Source of the DNA: Aliirhizobium wenxiniae
Lineage (GTDB): Bacteria; Pseudomonadota; Alphaproteobacteria; Rhizobiales; Rhizobiaceae
Direction of reading: 5' to 3'
Assembly (NCBI RefSeq): GCF_019511445.1
Contig: NZ_JAEUAN010000002.1
Coordinates: 62,001 to 126,000, forward strand
Length of the DNA stretch: 64,000 nt
Shown: positions 11,983-20,827 of the stretch, piece by piece
How the letters are laid out: each line of letters starts with the position of its first letter
How positions within the stretch are numbered: the first letter of the stretch is position 1
The notes under the pieces: generated by a model
Seen by the model: only the letters and a program-made list of their open reading frames with translations
Databases searched by the model: none
Told to the model about the DNA's origin: nothing
Translations under genes and position numbers: made by a program

Positions 11983-13236
11983 TCAATGCGCCACGGCGGC
12001 CGCAGCCGCTTCGTCGATCAGGCGGCCGGTGCGGAACCGATCGAGCGTCAGGCCGGCCGCCAGCTTGTGCGGCTCGCCCCTGGCGATCAGATGCGCAAAC
12101 AGATTGGCCGAACCCGGCGTCGCCTTGAACCCGCCCGTACCCCAGCCGCAATTGACGAACAGGCCCGGAACCGGCGTGACGCCCTGGATCGGCGAGCGGT
12201 CCGGCGTGTTGTCGGTAATCCCGCCCCATTGGCGCATCATCTTCACCCGGCGGAACATCGGGAAGAGTTCGCAGATCGCATCCAGCGTGTGGGTGATGAT
12301 CTGCAGCCCGCCCGTCTGCGAATAGGAATTGTACTGGTCGGTACCGGCGCCAATGACCAGTTCGCCCTTGTCTGACTGGGAGATATAAGCATGTACCGTG
12401 TTTGACATGACGACACACGGGAAGATCGGCTTCATCGGCTCCGACACCAGCGCCTGCAGCGGATTGGAAGCCAGCGGTACGCGTACGTCCGCCATTTCCA
12501 TCACGACAGATGAATGGCCGGCGGCCGAAACGCCGATTTTCTTCGCTCCGATAAAGCCCTTGGAGGTTTCAACACCCTGAACCTCGCCGCCCGGACCACG
12601 CCGAATACCCGTGACTTCGCAATTCTGGATGATGTGAACACCGCGATCGGCGGCTGCACGGGCAAAGCCCCAGGCAACCGCGTCATGCCGGGCCGTGCCG
12701 CCGCGACGCTGCAGCGCTGCACCGTTGATCGGGTAACGAGCCGTTTTTGAAATATCGAGAACGGGAACGAAGGCCTTGGCCTGTTCCGGCGTCAGCCATT
12801 CATTATCTATACCGTAGAGACGATTGGCATTGATATGCCGCTTGAACGACTGCTGGTCGTGGATGTTGTGCGACAGCATCATCACGCCGCGCGGCGAATA
12901 CATGACGTTGTAATTGAGATCCTGGCTCAAGCCTTCCCACAATTTAAGGGAATGCTCATAGATATCCATGCTCTCTTCATAGAGATAGTTGGAGCGGATG
13001 ATCGTCGTGTTGCGGCCGGTATTACCGCCGCCGAGCCAGCCCTTTTCGATCACCGCGATATTGGTGATGCCATGCTCTTTCGCGAGATAATAGGCGGCTC
13101 CCAAGCCATGACCGCCGGCGCCGACGATGATCACATCGTAGCTCGACCGCGGCTCCGGTGACGTCCATTGCGCCTCCCATCCCTTGTGAGCGCGCATTGC
13201 CTCGCGGGCTATGGCGAAAACCGAATATTTGCGCAT
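11983..13236 (-). CDS. soxB: Sarcosine oxidase, beta subunit
   Basis: A 417-residue FAD/FMN subunit that carries the sarcosine oxidation site. The dinucleotide-binding GAGGHG lies at residues 39-44 (VIIVGAGGHGLGAAYYLAK). The RRGGTARHDAVAWG segment contains His184, the position expected for the covalently bound FMN. C-terminal INCGWGTGGFKATPGSA-like residues (read here as VNCGWGTGGFKATPG) close the FAD site. First gene of soxBDAG. Two inverted repeats sit 50-110 bp upstream and may be regulator sites. Confidence 0.96.
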   Translation of the reverse strand: MRKYSVFAIAREAMRAHKGWEAQWTSPEPRSSYDVIIVGAGGHGLGAAYYLAKEHGITNIAVIEKGWLGGGNTGRNTTIIRSNYLYEESMDIYEHSLKLWEGLSQDLNYNVMYSPRGVMMLSHNIHDQQSFKRHINANRLYGIDNEWLTPEQAKAFVPVLDISKTARYPINGAALQRRGGTARHDAVAWGFARAAADRGVHIIQNCEVTGIRRGPGGEVQGVETSKGFIGAKKIGVSAAGHSSVVMEMADVRVPLASNPLQALVSEPMKPIFPCVVMSNTVHAYISQSDKGELVIGAGTDQYNSYSQTGGLQIITHTLDAICELFPMFRRVKMMRQWGGITDNTPDRSPIQGVTPVPGLFVNCGWGTGGFKATPGSANLFAHLIARGEPHKLAAGLTLDRFRTGRLIDEAAAAAVAH

Positions 13237-13287
13237 CTGGCCTCTCTTCCTTGCTCCACCTCAAGGGCCTCACGGCCAGCTTGAATT

Positions 13288-13346
13288 GGGTAATGTCATA
13301 CCCATCGCAAATCAATATGCGCCGCAATGGTCATATTGCGACGCAT
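13288..13346. promoter_or_regulatory. Two inverted repeats upstream of soxB (operator or terminator)
   Basis: Repeat 1 (13288-13303): GGGTA, six bases, TACCC. Repeat 2 (13317-13346): ATGCGCCGCAAT, six bases (GGTCAT), ATTGCGACGCAT, an 11-of-12 match between arms. Repeat 2 lies 34 bp downstream of the MDR gene stop and about 80-110 bp upstream of the soxB ATG. It could be a weak terminator of the former or an operator of the sox operon. No good U-run follows it on the minus strand, which favours an operator. Confidence 0.45.
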
Positions 13347-13379
13347 CGGAAGATTGTTTCGACACGGGGTCGATGCGGC

Positions 13380-14354
13380 TCAGCCGCGGATCAGCACCTT
13401 CCCTCGGCGATGCGGTTCGGCGGCTGCCGCTGCAGCCTTTGCGACATCGTCCAGATCGAAAATCTCAGACACGCCGAGCTTCACCTCTCCGCTCGCCACG
13501 CCGGAAATTATTTCGCCGATCAGGCTCTTCATTGTCTCGGGCGCAATCGTCGGTGAAAGCTTTGCCAGCCAGAACCCCTTCACCACCGCCTGCTTGAAGA
13601 TCATATCGCCGGCGGAGATCTGCATCGGCTCTCCGGCCATCACACCGAAGGAGACAAGCACGCCTTTTTCGCCAAGCAGCGACAGCAGATCGCCGGACGA
13701 AGCGCCACCGACACCATCGACCGCAGCCCTGATCGGCGCACCCGCAGTCATCGCCCGGACTTCATCTTTCCAGCCTGTAGTATCCGTGGCGATTGCATTG
13801 CCAATGCCCAGCTCGGCGAGTTCACCGATCGCACTCTCTCTTCTGACGAGATTGACGACATTGATGCCGCGGCGCTTGGCAAACATGGCAAGTGCCTTGC
13901 CGACAGCCCCGTTGGCGGCGTTCTGGATGACCCAGTCACCCTTTTCGACCTCGATGAAATCGAGAAGCGTGAGCGCACTGAGCGGCATGGAGACGAGTTG
14001 CGCCGCAGCCTCGTCGGGCACGGCATCAGGCAGGGGCACGGCGCGCGCCGCATCGGCAATATAATATTCGCTCCAGGTCCCCTGACCGTAGGCCGCCACC
14101 CTCTGCCCGATGGCAAAATGGCTAACGCCCTCGCCCAGCGCGTCCACCACACCCATCGCCTCGCTTCCCGCCAAGGCAGGAAGTACGGGCTTCACGCCGT
14201 ATTGGCCGGAAATCGTCAGCAGATCGTGATTATGGATGGAGGCCATTCCCATTTTTATCCGCACCTGCCCAGGGCCCGGTATAACAAGCGCCCTCTCCTC
14301 AAGATGAAGGACCTCGGCCGGGTCGCCAAAGCGGGAATAGACGGCGCTACGCAT
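13380..14354 (-). CDS. Zinc-type/quinone-oxidoreductase-like MDR dehydrogenase
   Basis: A 324-residue medium-chain reductase of the quinone oxidoreductase/enoyl reductase branch. The N-terminus reads MRSAVYSRFGDPAEVLHLEE, and a nucleotide-binding loop lies in NAANGAVGKALAMFAKRRG. The zinc-ligand cysteines of classical alcohol dehydrogenases are absent, so it is probably an NADPH-dependent zinc-free reductase. Start: the ATG at 14354 has AGGAGA 7 bases upstream; the frame is open 46 codons further but with no comparable site. It is on the same strand as soxB, 143 bp ahead of it, probably as a separate unit. Confidence 0.85.
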   Translation of the reverse strand: MRSAVYSRFGDPAEVLHLEERALVIPGPGQVRIKMGMASIHNHDLLTISGQYGVKPVLPALAGSEAMGVVDALGEGVSHFAIGQRVAAYGQGTWSEYYIADAARAVPLPDAVPDEAAAQLVSMPLSALTLLDFIEVEKGDWVIQNAANGAVGKALAMFAKRRGINVVNLVRRESAIGELAELGIGNAIATDTTGWKDEVRAMTAGAPIRAAVDGVGGASSGDLLSLLGEKGVLVSFGVMAGEPMQISAGDMIFKQAVVKGFWLAKLSPTIAPETMKSLIGEIISGVASGEVKLGVSEIFDLDDVAKAAAAAAEPHRRGKVLIRG

Positions 14355-14660
14355 AAAATTCTCCTGATATAACAATGTACCCAAAACAAACCGCCCGCTA
14401 AGCCGGTGGCACCATGACCGCATCGGGCCAAGCCGGGTTTCATTCAACCCTGATATAGGCCTGAGAACGCGGGCGGGAAGCGGTTTCCACACTACAACCT
14501 TTTTTCAGCTTAACCTCATTCGTGCCATATGGACTTCCGCGGACTCATCTGCTATCTGCCATCACCAATCGCACGGCCTGACGCCGGGCATCACTATTAT
14601 TTCGCCTTTAGATCAGACATTGGCCGGGGCGAACAACGAACCAAAGGAACGGGATTTCAC
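14355..14660. other. Divergent intergenic region between the MDR gene and rpsU
   Basis: About 306 bp holding the two divergent promoters and the rpsU leader. An open frame continues upstream of the rpsU start but its residues do not resemble S21, so I treat it as non-coding. No further motif recognised. Confidence 0.5.
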
Positions 14661-14891
14661 GTGCAGGTACTAGTCCGCGACAACAACGTTGATCAGGCTC
14701 TCCGCGCTCTCAAGAAGAAGCTGCAGCGCGAAGGTGTTTTCCGCGAAATGAAAATGCGCGATTACTACGAGAAGCCGTCTGAAAAGCGTGCACGCGAAAA
14801 GGCTGAAGCCGTTCGCCGCGTTCGCAAGCTTGCTCGTAAGCGTATGCAGCGCGAAGGCCTCCTGCCGTCCACGCCGCGTCCGGCTCGTTAA
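14661..14891 (+). CDS. rpsU: 30S ribosomal protein S21
   Basis: A 76-residue, strongly basic protein. The S21 signature [19 protein letters not shown] is at the N-terminus, followed by [20 protein letters not shown] and a basic tail. S21 helps mRNA selection on the 30S subunit. Start codon is GTG at 14661, the first codon of the conserved sequence, with AAGGAA about 12 bases upstream. A longer open frame beginning at 14529 adds residues foreign to S21 and is rejected. An intrinsic terminator follows. Confidence 0.96.
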   Translation: MQVLVRDNNVDQALRALKKKLQREGVFREMKMRDYYEKPSEKRAREKAEAVRRVRKLARKRMQREGLLPSTPRPAR

Positions 14892-14925
14892 TCGGCCGTC
14901 TTTTAGACGCTTTTATGTGATTATG

Positions 14926-14960
14926 GAGCGGTGGCGACTTTAGGCGCCGCCGCTTTTTTC
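14926..14960 (+). terminator. Intrinsic terminator of rpsU
   Basis: AGCGGTGGCG, loop ACTTTAGG, CGCCGCCGCT with one G-T pair, followed by TTTTTTC. Located 36 bp after the rpsU stop. Confidence 0.85.
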
Positions 14961-15069
14961 ATTGCACCGAGTCGGTCTCGACTCATAATGCCCAGACAAG
15001 GATCTGCGCCTGATGGCCGCCAAGACTTCCGTTGCTTTCGATGGAACCGAATTTTCCAGCCAGCCACTG

Positions 15070-15906
15070 ATGACCAAGCTTCGCTCGAAGGCTTTGATCA
15101 CCGGCGCGATTATCGGAATGGCGAGCCTTGCGGGATGCGCCACGGGACCGACGACAACGGACGTCATCCGTGTTGATCGCGCGCAAGGGTCGCAGGAAAA
15201 CATCGCATCGCTGTCGTCGGTTATCCAGTCCAACCCACAGGATCCGGAAGGCTATAACAGCCGCGGATCGGCTTATGGCCGCGCCGGAGAATTCAAGCGC
15301 GCCGTGGATGATTTCAATCGCGCCATCCAGATCAATCCGCAGTTCTATCAGGCCTATGCTAACCGTGCGCTCGTTTACCGCAACATGGGCAAGCCGGTCG
15401 ACGCGGCAAACGATTATAATCGCGCATTGCAGATCAATCCGAATTACGACGTAGCCTATATCGGTCGTGGCAATATCTACCGTCAGGCCGGCCGCAACGA
15501 CGAAGCCTTCAACGACTTCAACAAGGCGATCCAGCTGGATACGACTGATGGCCGGGCCTACCACAATCGTGGACTGATCTATCAGGTCCGTGGACAGCAC
15601 GCCCAGGCGATCGAGGACTTCTCCAAGGCCATCTCGCTGTCTTCGAGCTCGCCGGAACCCTATAACGGCCGCGGTATTTCGTATGTCGCACTGAACGACG
15701 ACGACAATGCCTTCGCCGACTTCAACCGGGCGATCGAACTCGACGACAAGATCGCGGAATCCTGGGCCAACCAGGCGCTGGTTTACGAACGTCGTGGCGA
15801 TCGTGTCCGCGCCAACAAGTCCTACTCGCACGCTGTCCGGCTCGACCCGAACTATAAGCCAGCCGTCGATGGTGCAGCACGCACGCGCAGCGGCGGCGGC
15901 GCCTGA
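15070..15906 (+). CDS. TPR-repeat lipoprotein (NlpI-like)
   Basis: A 278-residue exported lipoprotein: MTKLRSKALITGAIIGMASL leads to a lipobox LAGC, then about six consecutive tetratricopeptide repeats (YNSRGSAYGRAGEFKRAVDDFNRAIQ-type units, each near 34 residues). TPR lipoproteins of this kind are scaffolds in the cell envelope; NlpI regulates peptidoglycan hydrolases in enterobacteria, but this gene's partner is unknown. Start: ATG at 15070 gives a normal signal peptide; an ATG at 15013 would add 19 residues before it. The last residues are a Gly/Ser-rich tail. A perfect inverted repeat follows at 15945. Confidence 0.85.
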   Translation: MTKLRSKALITGAIIGMASLAGCATGPTTTDVIRVDRAQGSQENIASLSSVIQSNPQDPEGYNSRGSAYGRAGEFKRAVDDFNRAIQINPQFYQAYANRALVYRNMGKPVDAANDYNRALQINPNYDVAYIGRGNIYRQAGRNDEAFNDFNKAIQLDTTDGRAYHNRGLIYQVRGQHAQAIEDFSKAISLSSSSPEPYNGRGISYVALNDDDNAFADFNRAIELDDKIAESWANQALVYERRGDRVRANKSYSHAVRLDPNYKPAVDGAARTRSGGGA

Positions 15907-15944
15907 CACGTCTCGCAACGACCACAAGCTATATTGGAATCAGA

Positions 15945-15972
15945 AGAGCCGCCCGAAATTTCGGGCGGCTCT
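15945..15972. terminator. Bidirectional hairpin between convergent genes
   Basis: A perfect 28-bp inverted repeat with 14-bp arms, AGAGCCGCCCGAAA and TTTCGGGCGGCTCT. It lies between the TPR lipoprotein stop and the stop of the opposing LLM gene, where it can terminate both transcripts. Confidence 0.75.
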
Positions 15973-16000
15973 GTCATTTTGGAATCCGGATTGATGAGCT

Positions 16001-17023
16001 TCAGCGCCAGCCAAGAGCCGGCGCCACATGTTTCAAGATCGCCTCGATAACATGGGCGTTGTACTCGACGCCCAACTGGTTCGGCACGGTCAGCAGCAGC
16101 GTATCGGCTTCGGCAATCGCTTCGTCCTTGCGAAGTTCTTCGATCAGGACGTCCGGCTCCGCAGCGTAAGACTTGCCGAAGATCGCCCGCGTCTTCTCAT
16201 CGATGAAGCCGATGGAATCCTCTTCCTTGCCGCCGCGCCCGAAATAGGCCCGGTCGCGATCATCAACCAGAGCAAAGATGCTGCGGCTGACCGAAACACG
16301 AGGCTCGCGGGCATGGCCCGCTTCCTTCCAGGCTTCACGATAAGCGCGGATCTGCTTGGCCTGCTGAATATGGAAGGCCTCGCCAGTCTCGTCGTCCTTC
16401 AGCGTCGAGCTTTGCAGGTTCATGCCCTTCTGCGCAGCCCAGATCGCGGTCGCATTCGAGCCGGCGCCCCACCAGATCCGTTCACGCAATCCTTCCGAAT
16501 GCGGCTCGAGCCGCAGCATGCCGGGCGGATTGGGAAACATCGGACGCGGGTTCGGCTGGGCAAACCCCTCGCCCTTCAGCACGTCAAGAAACACCTCCGC
16601 ATGACGGCGGCCCATATCGGCATCCGACTTGCCCTCTTCCGGTTCATAACCGAAATAGCGCCATCCATCGATCACCTGTTCAGGCGAGCCGCGGCTGATA
16701 CCGAGCTGCAAACGTCCTTTAGAGATCAGGTCTGCAGCACCGGCGTCCTCAGCCATATAGAGCGGGTTCTCGTAGCGCATGTCGATGACGCCGGTACCGA
16801 TCTCGATTTTGCTGGTCCTGGCGCCAACCGCCGCAAGCAGCGGGAATGGAGAAGCAAGCTGCCGCGCAAAATGGTGAACACGGAAATAGGCGCCATCAGC
16901 ACCGAGTTCTTCCGCTGCGACGGCAAGATCTATGGACTGTAGAAGCGTATCACCCGCCGAGCGGGTCTGTGACTGCGGCGATGGCGTCCAATGGCCGAAA
17001 GAGAGAAATCCGATCTTCTTCAT
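16001..17023 (-). CDS. LLM-class flavin-dependent oxidoreductase
   Basis: A 340-residue luciferase-like monooxygenase with the TIM-barrel pattern: MKKIGFLSFGHWTP, ELGADGAYFRVHHFARQLASPFPLLAAVGARTSKIEIGTGV-type N-terminal half, RLQLGISRGSPEQV, and a C-terminal LGVEYNAHVIEAILKHVAP. Such proteins use reduced FMN to oxidise small organic molecules; the substrate is not evident. The gene stands alone on the minus strand, behind an inverted repeat (17037-17068) that could be an operator. Confidence 0.87.
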   Translation of the reverse strand: MKKIGFLSFGHWTPSPQSQTRSAGDTLLQSIDLAVAAEELGADGAYFRVHHFARQLASPFPLLAAVGARTSKIEIGTGVIDMRYENPLYMAEDAGAADLISKGRLQLGISRGSPEQVIDGWRYFGYEPEEGKSDADMGRRHAEVFLDVLKGEGFAQPNPRPMFPNPPGMLRLEPHSEGLRERIWWGAGSNATAIWAAQKGMNLQSSTLKDDETGEAFHIQQAKQIRAYREAWKEAGHAREPRVSVSRSIFALVDDRDRAYFGRGGKEEDSIGFIDEKTRAIFGKSYAAEPDVLIEELRKDEAIAEADTLLLTVPNQLGVEYNAHVIEAILKHVAPALGWR

Positions 17024-17036
17024 GGGGCACTCCGAC

Positions 17037-17068
17037 GTAAGCGTTTGAAAAATAGTATTGACGCTTAC
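17037..17068. promoter_or_regulatory. Inverted repeat in the LLM gene promoter region
   Basis: GTAAGCGT and ACGCTTAC, perfect 8-bp arms separated by 16 bp, centred about 30 bp upstream of the LLM start codon. Position and spacing fit an operator bound by a dimeric repressor; regulator unknown. Confidence 0.45.
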
Positions 17069-17218
17069 ATGGCATGCCGGAGCGGCTTCCGTTAGTCCGG
17101 GAATGCCGGATTTGCCGAAACGGATTGTTCATTGATGCTGAACGACCAGATGATGTCGTCGTCCAAACCTGTCCGCATCATGCAATCGACCGTTAAATGG
17201 CCAAAAGCATGGAGCCTC

Positions 17219-17443
17219 TCACCGTAGCAGAAAAACACCGATAATATTGAGGACGATGAACAGAACGAGGCCACCGATCAGGCCGAGCCCGCCGAAAAAG
17301 CCACCGGCCATGGCAATCAGCAGCGCAACGATGGTCATCGTGCCCCACTTAGCCGCCGCCAGAAAGGCTTCATAGGTCCGCTCATGCGCCATGTGATCCA
17401 TAGGCGCACCAATCTCTACCGGTCCATTGTGATGATCGTCCAT
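17219..17443 (-). CDS. aa3-type cytochrome c oxidase subunit IV
   Basis: A 74-residue protein with a His-rich polar N-terminus (MDDHHNGPVEIG, MDHMAHERTYEAFLAAAKWGT) followed by two closely spaced hydrophobic stretches (MTIVALLIAMAGGFFGG, LIGGLVLFIVLNIIGVFLL). This matches the small subunit IV of alphaproteobacterial aa3 oxidases, here far from other cox genes. ATG at 17443 has AGGGAGAGG just upstream; the frame is open eight codons further but without support. Alternative: another small membrane protein with a similar N-terminus. Confidence 0.8.
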   Translation of the reverse strand: MDDHHNGPVEIGAPMDHMAHERTYEAFLAAAKWGTMTIVALLIAMAGGFFGGLGLIGGLVLFIVLNIIGVFLLR

Positions 17444-17506
17444 CGAGCCTCTCCCTGATCTCCGCATGTAGAGCTTCAGGTAGCCTGAAAGCCCAACTCT
17501 CCCAGC

Positions 17507-17527
17507 GGCCCGACTAAGTATCGGGCC
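17507..17527. terminator. Hairpin downstream of the FeeM-like gene
   Basis: GGCCCGA, loop CTAAGTA, TCGGGCC: perfect 7-bp stem about 47 bp after the stop of the minus-strand gene. No U-run follows, so termination is only likely. Confidence 0.35.
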
Positions 17528-17573
17528 ATATCAGGAATACACGAACAACCGCCGAGTGCAATGGCTGGTGAAA

Positions 17574-18344
17574 TCAGCGCAGAAACGCCATTTCCGGCGA
17601 ACTCGGCCGACTGGCGAAACGCGCGGTCGGCAGCACGGTCAGCGGCGGCGACAGCATGGTCGGCCGCTCCGCAAACATCAGCCGCCGTTCATAGGCCTCC
17701 GATTGGAATAGCGGGAACCGGCGCATCAGTTGCGGACGAACTTCCCGAACTCTGGACGCGAGCAACGTCAACTCGAATCCGTACATCGGTGCAATCGTCG
17801 GCGGCACGATCGTGTCCGCGAGAAATACCCGCCGATAGAAAGCGGCATGTGGCGGCCTGATATGCTGCAGCACCCGGTCGGCATCGAAGTGAATGGCGGC
17901 CATGATCGACGGGCGAAGCGTGATGTAGGGAATTGTTGGCAGTTCCCCTACAACATCCGGATCAACGGCAAAGCGCGCCGGATCGATGAATGTTAGGCCT
18001 GAGTCGAGCAACTCGTTCACCGCATCGGGAAACACGCCGACGGACTGACATGTGCGGTGTTCCGCCGTCACATGATGCACGCGCACCGTGGAGATCAGTT
18101 CCTCGTAGTAATAGATGCCGAAGACATAGGCATGCGGAACGAAATCGATTTCGTCCAGCAGATGGCTCGCCCCGACGGGCAGCACATTCTGGGCCTTGTA
18201 GGCTTTGTAGCGCAACCGCGCCACATCCTCGAAATCCTCGTGACCCTCGATGCGCCGATACTCGATATGATCGAGTGCCGAGAGCAGCTTTTCGGAAAAT
18301 GCCTTGTCTGAAAAACTCTGTACCACTGACATTGGGCTACCCAT
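17574..18344 (-). CDS. FeeM-like N-acyl amino acid synthase / LuxI-superfamily acyltransferase
   Basis: About 256 residues with the autoinducer-synthase-like GNAT fold: YRRIEGHEDFEDVARLRYKAY at the N-terminal part, DEIDFVPHAYVFGIYYYEELISTVRVHHV, and PARFAVDPDV. The Arg/Asp/Glu/Ser pattern resembles FeeM (acyl-ACP-dependent N-acyl tyrosine synthase) more than classic LuxI. The product would be an N-acylated amino acid or related lipid signal. No luxR neighbour is seen, but a GGDEF-EAL gene lies directly upstream on the same strand. Start is uncertain: ATG at 18344 or at 18332; both have weak ribosome sites. The basis is my reading of fold motifs, not an alignment. Confidence 0.68.
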   Translation of the reverse strand: MGSPMSVVQSFSDKAFSEKLLSALDHIEYRRIEGHEDFEDVARLRYKAYKAQNVLPVGASHLLDEIDFVPHAYVFGIYYYEELISTVRVHHVTAEHRTCQSVGVFPDAVNELLDSGLTFIDPARFAVDPDVVGELPTIPYITLRPSIMAAIHFDADRVLQHIRPPHAAFYRRVFLADTIVPPTIAPMYGFELTLLASRVREVRPQLMRRFPLFQSEAYERRLMFAERPTMLSPPLTVLPTARFASRPSSPEMAFLR

Positions 18345-18505
18345 CGCTATTAACGATTGATTAACCCTGAAACGGGGCGTGATCGCAATCACGAAAAACA
18401 TGATTAACAGTCTTTTAACGCGTATGGTTAACAGGAAACCAAACGTCACAAATCAGCACAAGCTGCATTAGTGAATCATTTTTTTGACAATAGGCGGGAA
18501 GGCGA

Positions 18506-20827
18506 TCAGCCGACGGTACCGAAAGCGCGCGGTTCTGCGCCCTTGTCCCGACGGTTCTGTCGATTGGCGTGCCGACGGGCAGAGGCGGTCTTCTGGCTGA
18601 GTTCCGCGATTGCATTTGCGGGGATCGGCGGCGAAAAAATGTAGCCCTGGACGAGATCGGCAAAACGATGCTTTCTGACCAGTTCGAGCTGCTCGAACGT
18701 CTCCACCCCTTCAATGACGATCCGCAGGTCAAGTTCTCGCGACAGATGCACGATACCACTGAGAAGCTTGAGGCGTCGCGGTTCGGTCCCGATATCGCGC
18801 ACGAAGGCGCGATCGATCTTGACGATATCGATTGGCAGGGAATCGAGGTAGCTCAGGCTTGAGAAGCCCGTACCGAAATCGTCGATGGCAATCGTCACGC
18901 CATTGGCACGCAACCGGCCAAGTGTGGCGCTGACGACAACCGGTTCATCCATGAAGCAGCTCTCGGTCACTTCCAGATGCAGGCGTGTCGGGTCGAGCTT
19001 GGTCCGCTCAAGGATGTCCGCCACCAGTGGAACGATCTGGCCGCCGCGAAGATCGTGGATCGATAGATTGACGGAAACAGAGAGCTCGTTCTGCCAGGAA
19101 ACACATTCGGTGCAGGCGCGTTCGAGCACGAACCTGGTGATCTCTGAAATCAACCCCATGCTTTCTGCCATGGGAATGAAGATATTCGGACCGATAAAGC
19201 CGCGCTCGGGATGTGACCAGCGCACCAGCGCCTCGCAGCATTCCATCTCGGAGCCATCGGGACGATACATCGGCTGATAGACGACGGTCAGGTCCCCTTG
19301 CTCTATCGCAGTACGCAGGTCAGCCTTCAGCCGCTGCTCCGCCACATAACGGGCATCCATTTCGGGCCGGAACATGGTCAATGTCCCGTTGCCCACTGAC
19401 TTGGCGTCGTTGAGCGCGAGGTCCGCCTTGATCTGGCAGGCCTCCATATCGAAATCATGCCCGTCGAGAATCACCCCGCCAGCATTGACGAACACCGGCA
19501 ATTCCAGCCTGCCAACCCGATAGCTTCCCTGGACTTCCGTCTGGATGGCATTGATGCGAGCCTCCAGGGAACTGCGTTCCTGACCGGTCGCAAATATCAC
19601 GAACTCGTCGCCAACCAGCCGACCGACAATGATGTCTTGGCCCGCTTCACGCACCAACCGCTCGGATATCGCGGCAAGCAGTCGATCGCCAATCACATGC
19701 CCCTGCATGTCATTGACATGCTTGAAGCCATCTACATCGAAGATCACAAACGCCGCGAACTGATCGGCGCCAACGTCATGGAGATGACGTGCGGCGAGTT
19801 CGGCGAAATAACCACGTGTCGGCAGCCCTGTCAGCGTATCGTAACGCACCAGATGCAGGATCTTTTCTTCTGCTGCAACACGCGCGCTGACATCTTCGAA
19901 CAACATGACAACGCCACCGTCGGCGCGGTGGCTGAGCGAGAACTCAAGGTAGACCGTCTCCTTTAAGCACAGGAGCGTCTTGCCCGCCTGCCCCGTGGAC
20001 AGTTGCCCTATCCGTCTTAAGAGATCATCAGAAAGCGACTTCCCGCTTCGTCGCAGCACGGTCAGAAACGCCGCGCCCTTCAGTTCATCCGCGTTCGGCA
20101 ACTCCAGAAGCTCGCAGGCGCGACGGTTTATCACCTGCACCCGGCCATCGGCATCGAGCATGATCAATGCATGGGTCATCGTCGTGAGCGCGATATCGAG
20201 CTGGTCGGCGATCCGCGTCATTTCTCGTGAGGCCAGCACATTTTCGTACAGGAACTCCCGCACACCCTTTGCCATGGATTGCGTCGTCAGCCCGAACGGG
20301 ATGAGGAAGAGGGAGATGAGCGCGAGATAGACGTCTCCCGTGAACAGGCAGGCAAGAACCAGCGGAAGGCAGCACCCGATCGTCTGAAGCGAAACGGCGC
20401 GCGCCGAACCATAGTTTCGCCCGACAATGGAAACCATCGAAGCCATGGTGACAGCGATGCACATGAACGCGGCCAGCATGTCCCTGAGAACAAAAACAGC
20501 ATAGGCGCTGCCGATACCGAGCACGAATGCGGTAATCGCCGCACCATTTACATAGCGCGTTTCCCAGGCCTCGATCTCGCCCTTGGAAAGCTGGCCGTGA
20601 TCGACCAGGTCGAACCGGCGGAACCAATAGATGCGATAGGCAAATACGGTGATGAACACCGCAATCATGAGGATGTAAAACCGGGACCCTGTCGTGGCAA
20701 AAATGATCGCGCAGGACAGGATATGGACAACCATTCCAGTCCACAGCGTTCCACGGTTGTTGAATAGCGATTCGACGAACGGCAGATACAGCTCTGTCGG
20801 CAGCGTCTTCGCTTCCAAATCCTTCAT
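18506..20827 (-). CDS. Membrane GGDEF-EAL c-di-GMP enzyme
   Basis: A 773-residue protein. Five to six hydrophobic segments fill the first 200 residues (MASE-like input domain), then a PAS domain (DQLDIALTTMTHALIMLDADG), a GGDEF domain and an EAL domain. The GGDEF active-site motif is degenerate, reading VGDEF near residue 405. The EAL domain keeps its catalytic set: EAL near 532, the SVNLS Asn, the EVTES Glu, DDFGTGFSS and KIDR. I infer a phosphodiesterase with a possibly regulatory GTP-binding GGDEF domain. Start ATG at 20827 has GGTGGAG upstream; an ATG at 20848 is less well placed. Confidence 0.93.
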   Translation of the reverse strand: MKDLEAKTLPTELYLPFVESLFNNRGTLWTGMVVHILSCAIIFATTGSRFYILMIAVFITVFAYRIYWFRRFDLVDHGQLSKGEIEAWETRYVNGAAITAFVLGIGSAYAVFVLRDMLAAFMCIAVTMASMVSIVGRNYGSARAVSLQTIGCCLPLVLACLFTGDVYLALISLFLIPFGLTTQSMAKGVREFLYENVLASREMTRIADQLDIALTTMTHALIMLDADGRVQVINRRACELLELPNADELKGAAFLTVLRRSGKSLSDDLLRRIGQLSTGQAGKTLLCLKETVYLEFSLSHRADGGVVMLFEDVSARVAAEEKILHLVRYDTLTGLPTRGYFAELAARHLHDVGADQFAAFVIFDVDGFKHVNDMQGHVIGDRLLAAISERLVREAGQDIIVGRLVGDEFVIFATGQERSSLEARINAIQTEVQGSYRVGRLELPVFVNAGGVILDGHDFDMEACQIKADLALNDAKSVGNGTLTMFRPEMDARYVAEQRLKADLRTAIEQGDLTVVYQPMYRPDGSEMECCEALVRWSHPERGFIGPNIFIPMAESMGLISEITRFVLERACTECVSWQNELSVSVNLSIHDLRGGQIVPLVADILERTKLDPTRLHLEVTESCFMDEPVVVSATLGRLRANGVTIAIDDFGTGFSSLSYLDSLPIDIVKIDRAFVRDIGTEPRRLKLLSGIVHLSRELDLRIVIEGVETFEQLELVRKHRFADLVQGYIFSPPIPANAIAELSQKTASARRHANRQNRRDKGAEPRAFGTVG

